Of a stretch of 64,000 nt of DNA, positions 57,095 through 64,000 are shown piece after piece (positions within the stretch are counted from its first letter, which is position 1; each line of letters starts with the position of its first letter). Position numbers and translations under genes: made by a program. Source of the stretch: Planctomycetota bacterium (GTDB lineage: Bacteria > Planctomycetota > UBA1135 > GCA-002686595); contig NYUD01000072.1 of the NCBI GenBank assembly GCA_002683825.1, positions 1 to 64,000 on the forward strand, given 5' to 3'. A model generated the notes under the pieces. It did no database searches. It was not told where the DNA came from and saw nothing but the letters and a program-made list of their open reading frames with translations.

Positions 57095-58503
57095 GCCGGC
57101 GCTCCATCCTCGTTGTGGCTGCGCTGCTCTTGTCGGCGGGGGGGGGCGGCTATCTGGCCTACCAGCGGGCCGGACCCATGCCAAAGCCGCCGGCGGACAT
57201 CGAAACCCTCGACCCCCTGCTGCGCCGACGCATCGAGCAAGAGCTTGTCCGCGTCGGGAACCGTCGCCGTTCCACCCCGGCCTGGCGGCGTCTCGGCATG
57301 GTTTACGAGGCGAACGCCCTGTATGGGGATGCGGCGCGGTGCTACGAGCACATCCTGTCGGAGCGGCCGAACGACGGCGAGAGCTTGCACCGCCTCGCCC
57401 GCGTGCAGGAGCGCATGGGCGATCTTTCCCGCGCCCGTTCGACCATGGAGCGCTCGGCCCTGGCGGAGCCCGGCTATGCCGCTTCCTGGTGCCGACTCGC
57501 GCTGTGGTCGCTCGATCTCGGCGAGCACGAGGCGGGGGCGGCGGCACTCGAGAAGGCGCGTGCGTTGACACCCGATGACCCCACGATTCACTTCATCGAC
57601 GTACGCCTCGCGCTCGCGCGGCGATCGCCGGACACGGCCATCTCTCTCCTGGAACGCGGGGGGCTTCTGGAAGGAGCTCAGGCGCCGTACGGTTTTCACC
57701 TCCTGTCGAATGCCCGCAGACAGGCGGGCGATATCGAGGGGGCGGCTGCGGCCCATGCGAAGGGTGACGGCAGCCGCCTGCGTTTCTCGGACCCGTGGAC
57801 GCAAGAGATGCAGCGCTGGCAAACGGGCTATGCGGCGATGCGTCGCAGCGCCGGTAGGCACGTCCTGGCGGGGCGCTTCGCCGTCGCGCAGCAACTCCTG
57901 GAACAGGTGCTCGCCGAGGACCCGCTCGATGTGCGCAGTCTCAACATGCTCGCGGTCTGTCGAATAGAGCAGGGAGATCCGGGCGCTGCGATGGAGATCC
58001 TGACGCGGTTGCTCGCGATCGACCCCGTACATCACGACGGCGCCTTGAACTTCGTTCGCGCCCTTCTGCGCCACGGCAGCGCGGACGGCGAAGTCTCTCG
58101 CGCGGCCTTTGAGCGTTTGCAGCGTGCGCTGGAGCTGCGTCCCTCCGAGAGCATGGGGTGGCGTCTCATGGCGTCCCTCGAGGAGGCGCTAGGGCGTCCC
58201 GACGAGTCACTCGAGGCCATGGAGCGGGCGATGGCGCTCGAACCCGCGGCGACCGACATCCGTTTGAAAGCCGGCTACACCGAACTCAAGAAGGGCGCAT
58301 TCGACGATGCGCTGGAGCGCTTTCGCGGTTTGAAGGAAACCCATCCCGAACTGACCGAAGCTTGGTTCGGAGAAGTGGCGACCCTGGTGTACGCGGGACG
58401 GGCGAGCGCAGCCCGCACGGCCCTGGAAGAACTGTCGCAACGATCGGACGCGGACCCAGAGCGTCTTGCGCAACTCGCAAGCGCCGTGGCCGGGCTGCGG
58501 TGA
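57091..58503 (+). CDS. TPR-repeat membrane-anchored protein
   Basis: N-terminal TM and TPR repeats; LGMVYEANALYGDAARCYEHI resembles the protein at 8427; ATGA overlap with the upstream UnbV gene. Confidence 0.85.
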   Translation: MSRRSILVVAALLLSAGGGGYLAYQRAGPMPKPPADIETLDPLLRRRIEQELVRVGNRRRSTPAWRRLGMVYEANALYGDAARCYEHILSERPNDGESLHRLARVQERMGDLSRARSTMERSALAEPGYAASWCRLALWSLDLGEHEAGAAALEKARALTPDDPTIHFIDVRLALARRSPDTAISLLERGGLLEGAQAPYGFHLLSNARRQAGDIEGAAAAHAKGDGSRLRFSDPWTQEMQRWQTGYAAMRRSAGRHVLAGRFAVAQQLLEQVLAEDPLDVRSLNMLAVCRIEQGDPGAAMEILTRLLAIDPVHHDGALNFVRALLRHGSADGEVSRAAFERLQRALELRPSESMGWRLMASLEEALGRPDESLEAMERAMALEPAATDIRLKAGYTELKKGAFDDALERFRGLKETHPELTEAWFGEVATLVYAGRASAARTALEELSQRSDADPERLAQLASAVAGLR

Positions 58504-58608
58504 CAACCGCACCCCGCTCGTCGGGCGGCTCGGGAGCTTCCTCGCGCCGACCGGCCGGCACCGGACGTTCAGAGCGGTTTGCGATCCATGCGCGCTGACG
58601 AGCCCGCG

Positions 58609-59943
58609 TTACTCTTCTCCGTCCTTGTCCGGGTGCTCTCGGGACGGCATCGCCGCGAGCTTGCGCCACAGGGTCGAGCGATCGATGCCGAGTGCCTGCG
58701 CCGCTTTCCCCCGATTGCCGCCGGCGGCCTCGAGAGCGCTCAGAATCGCGTTTTGCTCGATCTCGCGCAGCGTAAGGGCTTGCGTCGCGGACTTGTGTTG
58801 TTCCGTGGACGTCGCACCGCCCAGGGATGACTGGAGGTTCATGTGCTGGGGCTCGATCTTGCCTTCGCCTGCAAAGACGAGGGCGCTTTGCACGACGTTC
58901 TTCAGCTCGCGCACGTTGCCGGGCCAATCGTGCCCCTCGAGCACGGCTACCGCTTCAGGTGTGAATCCGGGCGCTCCTTCCGAGAGGAAGTGCTGGACCA
59001 GGTCGGCGATGTCCTCCCGTCTTTCGCGCAGAGGGGGCAGAAAGAACTCGATGCCACGCAGACGGTAGTACAGATCTTCGCGGAGCTTGCCGGATCGCAT
59101 CATCTCGGCCGGAGGCTGATTCAGGGCGGCGAAGAAACGCACCGAAACGCGGCGGCTTTTCTGCATACCGACGGGGCGCACCTCGCCATCGTCGATGACG
59201 CGCAAGAGCTTGGCCTGGTGCTCCATGGCCATCGAACTCAGCTCGTCCAGAAACAACACACCGCCGTCGGCCGCTTCGAGCAGGCCGACGTGATCCTGGA
59301 CCGCGCCCGTGAAGGCGCCCTTCTTGTGTCCGAAGAAGTGGCTCTCGAAGAGCTCGGGAGGCGTGGCCGCGCAGTTGTGGGCGATGAAGGGGGTGTCGGC
59401 GAACTTGCCGCTCTTGTGGACGGCCCGGCTGACCACTTCCTTCCCCGTACCCGTCTCTCCCGTGATCAAAAGGTTCACGTCACAACGCGCTGCGAGCGTG
59501 ACGAGGTGACGAACCTCCACGAGCGCCGGGCTGCGGCCGCGGATCGTGGCTGCGGCGCTCTTCGGCTCGGCCTTGTCGGAACGCGGCGTCAGGAGGGCCC
59601 TCGCCACGGCGTTGGAAATCGACTCGGGGGTGAAGGGCTTCAGGACGTAGTTGTGGGCGCCCTGGCGGATCGCCTCGACGACAAGTACCACGTCCTCCTG
59701 CACCGAGACGACGATGACCGGTAGCTCGGGCCATCTCTGGCGGACGCGGCTGAGCAGGCCCATTCCGTCGAGCTTCGGCATCTGCAGGTCGCTCACGATG
59801 AGATCGGGCACCTGCTTCTCGATGCAGAGCAGGGCCTCGATGCCGTCGGTCGCGGTGCGTACGGCGTGTCCCTCCCCTTCCAGGGTGAGTCGTGCGTACT
59901 CGAGACTCGAAGGATCGTCGTCGACAGCCAGGATCAGCGCCAT
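58609..59943 (-). CDS. Sigma-54-dependent response regulator (NtrC family)
   Basis: Receiver LAVDDDPSSLEYARL...LIVSDLQMPKLDG; AAA+ GETGTGKEVVSRAVH, GAFTGAVQDHVG; C-terminal Fis-type HTH. Confidence 0.95.
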   Translation of the reverse strand: MALILAVDDDPSSLEYARLTLEGEGHAVRTATDGIEALLCIEKQVPDLIVSDLQMPKLDGMGLLSRVRQRWPELPVIVVSVQEDVVLVVEAIRQGAHNYVLKPFTPESISNAVARALLTPRSDKAEPKSAAATIRGRSPALVEVRHLVTLAARCDVNLLITGETGTGKEVVSRAVHKSGKFADTPFIAHNCAATPPELFESHFFGHKKGAFTGAVQDHVGLLEAADGGVLFLDELSSMAMEHQAKLLRVIDDGEVRPVGMQKSRRVSVRFFAALNQPPAEMMRSGKLREDLYYRLRGIEFFLPPLRERREDIADLVQHFLSEGAPGFTPEAVAVLEGHDWPGNVRELKNVVQSALVFAGEGKIEPQHMNLQSSLGGATSTEQHKSATQALTLREIEQNAILSALEAAGGNRGKAAQALGIDRSTLWRKLAAMPSREHPDKDGEE

Positions 59944-59944
59944 G

Positions 59945-61213
59945 TCATCCGGTCGATAGTTTGGGCCGCGAGTCGGGTAAGGCAATTCGGAACGATGCGC
60001 CCGCATCGCAGGGAGAAAGGGAGAGGCTTCCCCCTAGAGATTCCATGAGACTGCGCGCCAGGTAAAGCCCCATCCCGTGTCCATTCGACTTGGTGGAATG
60101 TCCCGGTCGGAAGATGTGGCTTTCCATTCCGACGGCGATCCCAGGTCCCGTGTCGGTAACCAGGATTTCAATGCCGTGGCTCGCTTTTACTACGTGCACA
60201 CCCACCTCGCCTGTGCGATTCATCGATTCGGCTGCATTGAGGAGCAGGTTCGAAAGGACCTCTCTCAACACCTTGGCGGGCACGCGCAGGGCTTCTTCCT
60301 GCTCCCAGACGACGCGGCAACGAACCTCCGGATGGCAGAGCGTGAGCTCCGCGGTGGCCGCGTCCAGAACTTCGCGCAGATCGCTGTCAGCCTGCTCACA
60401 GGTCTCCGCTTGATCGTCCTGCGGCGGCTGTGCCTTCGATTTCAGGGTATCGAGGGCGAGTCGCTCGAGTTGGTCGATGGAGTCCTTCAGACCCCGCAGG
60501 GCAGCGTTGTCGCTCGCGGAGACGTCCTTGCCTCTCTCGATCAGGGAGCTGAAACCCCGCAGGCTGTGCACGGCGTTCTTGAGCCCATGACCGATGCGCG
60601 CGGTCTGGGCCCCGAGATCGGCCAGGGTCTGGGCGTCCGCGAGTTGCCCTTCGATGGCCTGCAACCTGTCTTGCTGTTCGACGAGCCGGGAAGAAAAGCT
60701 CTCCTGCCCCCTGACCCAGCTTCGCCGGACCCAGGCCGTCGCTGCTCCGACGATCACGAGGAAAGAGGTTTGCAGAACCAGGGGGGCGAGGATGTCTGTG
60801 AACCCCAGGAAGTACTGCTGGGCGAACAAGGCGAAGGCGCTCGCCAGCGTGACGCAGACCACGCTCAGAACGGAATGCCCGACCGCGGAGAGCAGGATCT
60901 CGAACCAGAAGCCGACCAAAAGGAGCGAGGTGCCGACGCCTCCCCCGAGGTAGGTCAAGACCGCCCAGGTCACGATGCCCAGCAGAGGGGCCAGTCGATT
61001 CGCGACCGGGTGCAAGGAGCGTGGCCCGGTCCGGACGAAGACGAAGGTGGCGAGGTTGATCAGGGCCGCCGCCCCGAGAACCACGAGGGACCCCGGCCCG
61101 GCCTGCAGCCACCCGGCCTGGACGTAAAGGAAAAGGCAGGCTTGAAAGAGAAAACTCGTCAAGCAGCGGAGACGAAGCCCCCGCTCGATCACATCTTGAG
61201 AAGCGTTCACCAC
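59945..61213 (-). CDS. Membrane sensor histidine kinase
   Basis: Multi-TM N-terminus; IGHGLKNAVHSLRGFSSL H-box; NLLLNAAESM, VTDTGPGI, GHGMGLYLARSLME. The ORF extension to 62044 is antisense to the sulfatase gene; GTG start near 61213. Confidence 0.85.
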   Translation of the reverse strand: MVNASQDVIERGLRLRCLTSFLFQACLFLYVQAGWLQAGPGSLVVLGAAALINLATFVFVRTGPRSLHPVANRLAPLLGIVTWAVLTYLGGGVGTSLLLVGFWFEILLSAVGHSVLSVVCVTLASAFALFAQQYFLGFTDILAPLVLQTSFLVIVGAATAWVRRSWVRGQESFSSRLVEQQDRLQAIEGQLADAQTLADLGAQTARIGHGLKNAVHSLRGFSSLIERGKDVSASDNAALRGLKDSIDQLERLALDTLKSKAQPPQDDQAETCEQADSDLREVLDAATAELTLCHPEVRCRVVWEQEEALRVPAKVLREVLSNLLLNAAESMNRTGEVGVHVVKASHGIEILVTDTGPGIAVGMESHIFRPGHSTKSNGHGMGLYLARSLMESLGGSLSLSPCDAGASFRIALPDSRPKLSTG

Positions 61214-61300
61214 GCGATCCGCACCTCCTCCATCCCACCACGAAACGGGGAATCCTTCAATCCGGCCCAGCTTTGATAGATTCTCCTGGACGCGCCCGCG

Positions 61301-62878
61301 ATGCTCAAACTCCGCTTGCTTTCCACCCTGCTCGCCGCCCTCCTCGGGTCCTGCGGTGGACAGGCGGGAAAAGGGCATTCGGTCCTTCTGATCACGCTGG
61401 ATACGACCTCTGCGGGGGCTCTCTCGTGTTACGGGGCCTTGCCCGGCCTCACGCCGCACCTCGATCGTCTGGCGCGCGAGGGGGTCGTCTACGACAACGC
61501 GCGCACGGTCGCCCCCCTGACCGGGCCCGCGCACGCATCGATGCTGACGGGGCTCTATCCGCCCCGCCACGGGGTTCGGGTGAACGCTTCGATGGCCTTG
61601 CCGGAGGCCGCCAGGACCCTGGCAGAGGAGGTCGGGCCGCGGGGGGTGGCGACCGGGGCGGTCATCGCCGCTGCCGTCCTGGACCACAGCCTCGGATTCT
61701 CCCAGGGCTTTGCGGAATACGACGAGCCCGATGGGGAGGCCGGCGCTCCGCGGCAGGCAGCCATGGTCGCGCGCGGGGGGATCCGCTGGCTTCGAAAGAA
61801 GCCCGTCGGCGAGCCGTTTTTCTTGTGGCTGCACTTCTTCGATCCGCACCATCCCTACGAGCCGCCGCGGGCTTTCCTGGAGCGGGCGCAAGGGGACCCC
61901 TATCTCGGTGAAGTGGCCTACATGGATCACCACATCGGGAGGGTGCTGGAGGTTCTCGAGCAAGAGGGCCTTTTGGACGAGACCTTGATCCTCGTGGTCG
62001 GCGATCACGGCGAAGGGCGTGGGCTGCACGGAGAGGATACGCACGGCAACTGCGTCTTCGACTCGACCTTGCGGGTGCCGCTGGTGGTTCGCTACCCCGA
62101 CGGTTGGGGTGGGGGAGAGCGATATTCAGAGCCGGTGAGCGTGGTGGATGTCCAGCCCACCGTACTCGAGGCCTTCGGATTGGCCGCGCCTTCCAATGTC
62201 GATGGACGCAGCCTGTATCGGACTCTTCCGGACCCGGAGCGCGGCGTGTATTTCGAGAGCTATCTCGGCCACGTTTCGTTCGGGTGGAGCCACCTGGTCG
62301 GTTGGGCGGATCGAAAGGGCAAGTTCATTCACGGCAGTTCGCCCGAGTTCTACGTCTTGATGGACGATTCGCAGGAGCACAAGAACCGGATCTCCACGGT
62401 GGGCTCGGACGTCGGTCCTTACCGACGGAGCCTCGGAGAGGTGTGCGGTCGAGGGCGTCTCGAGCGGGGCGAGTTGCAGGACTCCCCCGAAGATCTCCAG
62501 GCGCAGATCGCGGATCTGGGCTACGCCGGAACGGATTCGGAAGTGACGCAGCTGCCGGACCCTCTGGACGGAAGCGACCGACCGAGTCCCCATGCGCGCA
62601 TCACAGAGGCGCGGGAGTTTCAGAAGGCGCACCTGCTGGTGAGTCAGGGCCGTTTCGCAGAAGCGCTTCCGATCCTCCTCGAGATGACCGAGGAGGACGG
62701 GACCAACCCCACCGCTCTCTATCTTCTTGGGCGCTGCCTGATGAAAGCGGAGAGATATCACGAGGCGATCGCGGCCTTCGAGCGAGCCATCGACCTGCGC
62801 GACGGGCGCTTCAGCGCCTGTCGCCTGAGGCTCGCGCGTTGCTACGAGGCCATCCGCATCACCGGCGAAGCTCGATAA
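61301..62878 (+). CDS. Sulfatase-superfamily hydrolase with C-terminal TPR repeats, lipoprotein
   Basis: VLLITLDTTSAGALSCYG, VAPLTGPAHASMLTGLYPPRHGVRVN, LVVGDHGEGRGLHGEDTHGNCVFD; C-terminal TPRs; LGSC lipobox. Confidence 0.88.
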   Translation: MLKLRLLSTLLAALLGSCGGQAGKGHSVLLITLDTTSAGALSCYGALPGLTPHLDRLAREGVVYDNARTVAPLTGPAHASMLTGLYPPRHGVRVNASMALPEAARTLAEEVGPRGVATGAVIAAAVLDHSLGFSQGFAEYDEPDGEAGAPRQAAMVARGGIRWLRKKPVGEPFFLWLHFFDPHHPYEPPRAFLERAQGDPYLGEVAYMDHHIGRVLEVLEQEGLLDETLILVVGDHGEGRGLHGEDTHGNCVFDSTLRVPLVVRYPDGWGGGERYSEPVSVVDVQPTVLEAFGLAAPSNVDGRSLYRTLPDPERGVYFESYLGHVSFGWSHLVGWADRKGKFIHGSSPEFYVLMDDSQEHKNRISTVGSDVGPYRRSLGEVCGRGRLERGELQDSPEDLQAQIADLGYAGTDSEVTQLPDPLDGSDRPSPHARITEAREFQKAHLLVSQGRFAEALPILLEMTEEDGTNPTALYLLGRCLMKAERYHEAIAAFERAIDLRDGRFSACRLRLARCYEAIRITGEAR

Positions 62879-64000
62879 TGCGATTCACGCCCGGCACCTG
62901 GATCTTCTCGCGCGTTCCATCGATCCATCGCACCTCGAGCGACTCGACCTTCGTGTGCTCTCCCAACCCGAAGTGCACGCGTGGATCGCTCGCCGAACAA
63001 TAGCTGTAGGCGCTGCGGACCTCGCGCAGGACGGTTCGGTCGGCGAGTCGGAGCGTGAGCGTGGCGCCCAGGGCGTCGCGCCCATGTTCGTCGAGCACGC
63101 GGACAAGGAGCCAGTTGCCGGAGGCTTCCACCGCATTGAAAAGGACGTACGCAGGTGCGTCCCGGTTTGCGACCACGATATCGACCCGCCCATCGTTGTC
63201 GAGGTCGCCGAACGCCGCCCCGCGCGAGGTATGAATGAGCGGCGGATACGTGCCCCCGCGCGGCGAGACCTCCTCGAAGGATCTAGGCCCTACTCCGCGG
63301 AAGAGAAGGTTCGGCTCCGCCAGAGCATCGTCGTCATCGTGCCCATCCACATCGCTCGCCACGCGACCGTTGGCCTGGTACAGATCCAACCTGCCATCGT
63401 TGTCGAAATCCGCCCAACCGGTCCCGAAGCGCGTGAAAGAGCGACTCACCGTGCCCAATCCCGAGATCGCGGTGATGTCGGTAAAGAACCCCCCGTCGTT
63501 CATGAAGAGCGAATCGGATTCGCGGCGCAGGTTGCTGACGAGCACGTCGAGGTCCCCGTCGTCGTCGATGTCCGCGGCGGTCACTCCCATCCCCGCCTTG
63601 GGCTTGCCGTCCTGGTCGATGGCGCAGCCCAAGAGCATCGCCTGGTCCTTGAAACGGCCGTTCCCCTGGTTCACCCACAGCTGATCCGGCCGCCCGTCGT
63701 TGGCGACGAAGATGTCGACCTGCCCGTCGCCCGTGAAGTCGCCGCACACGACCCCCAAGCCCGTTCCGAAGGCCGAACGAATCCCGGCCTCCTGGGAAAC
63801 ATCGCTGAAAGCGCCGCTCCCGTCGTTGCGGTAGAGCACGTCGACCGCGGGAGCGTTGTAGACCGCGGGAGCGCAGTAATCCCGTTGCCCGAGCGTGTTC
63901 CAGCAGTCCTTCTCCGTCCCCGTGGACCAGATCAGGTAGTTTGCGACGAAGAGGTCGAGATCGCCGTCCGCGTCGTAGTCGACGAAAGCGGCGCTGCTTG
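62859..64000 (-). CDS. FG-GAP/VCBS repeat protein with ASPIC/UnbV domain, 5'-truncated by window edge
   Basis: Frame open to 64000 ([24 protein letters not shown]...); RDALGATLTLRLADR...[18 protein letters not shown]. Confidence 0.9.
   Translation of the reverse strand, partial: SSAAFVDYDADGDLDLFVANYLIWSTGTEKDCWNTLGQRDYCAPAVYNAPAVDVLYRNDGSGAFSDVSQEAGIRSAFGTGLGVVCGDFTGDGQVDIFVANDGRPDQLWVNQGNGRFKDQAMLLGCAIDQDGKPKAGMGVTAADIDDDGDLDVLVSNLRRESDSLFMNDGGFFTDITAISGLGTVSRSFTRFGTGWADFDNDGRLDLYQANGRVASDVDGHDDDDALAEPNLLFRGVGPRSFEEVSPRGGTYPPLIHTSRGAAFGDLDNDGRVDIVVANRDAPAYVLFNAVEASGNWLLVRVLDEHGRDALGATLTLRLADRTVLREVRSAYSYCSASDPRVHFGLGEHTKVESLEVRWIDGTREKIQVPGVNRIIELRR

Noticed and set aside
61214-62044. N-terminal extension of the histidine kinase ORF
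   Set aside because: Antisense to the sulfatase-TPR gene; kinase TM region begins after the GTG near 61213.
1-64000. CRISPR arrays, transposons, integrases, phage genes
   Set aside because: No regularly spaced repeats, transposase/integrase motifs or phage structural genes were seen.

Overview
GC-rich, gene-dense bacterial chromosomal window. The gene content (ECF sigma factor next to a Ser/Thr kinase, DUF1501/DUF1800 pair, three FG-GAP/UnbV proteins, sulfatase-like proteins, XrtH/IPTL-CTERM) suggests Planctomycetota or a related lineage; that assignment is an inference. I call about 43 protein-coding genes. Both ends are truncated genes: topA at the left and an FG-GAP/UnbV gene at the right. 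I saw no rRNA, tRNA, CRISPR array or transposase. Core genes include topA, a leucine-dehydrogenase-like gene, a type II-like methionine aminopeptidase, mutS, ATP-type pckA, clpB, dapA and pdxJ. The most interesting signals are: (1) an exosortase H-like gene plus membrane partner, followed by a VPTVSQWG (IPTLxxWG-type) C-terminal sorting-signal protein whose leader carries a -24/-12 sigma-54-like promoter (TGGCCCG-N4-TTGCA) below several inverted repeats, with a sigma-54 response regulator/histidine kinase pair encoded 4-7 kb away; (2) an almost ideal sigma-54 promoter (TGGCAC-N5-TTGCT) directly upstream of clpB, with a 14-bp hairpin/palindrome about 90 bp upstream of it; (3) an orphan structured region with a strong terminator between a DNA methyltransferase and a sugar epimerase gene, a candidate sRNA or leader; (4) amidohydrolase-like domains in tandem, two lacking the metal-binding HxH; (5) repeated TPR / FG-GAP-UnbV modules.
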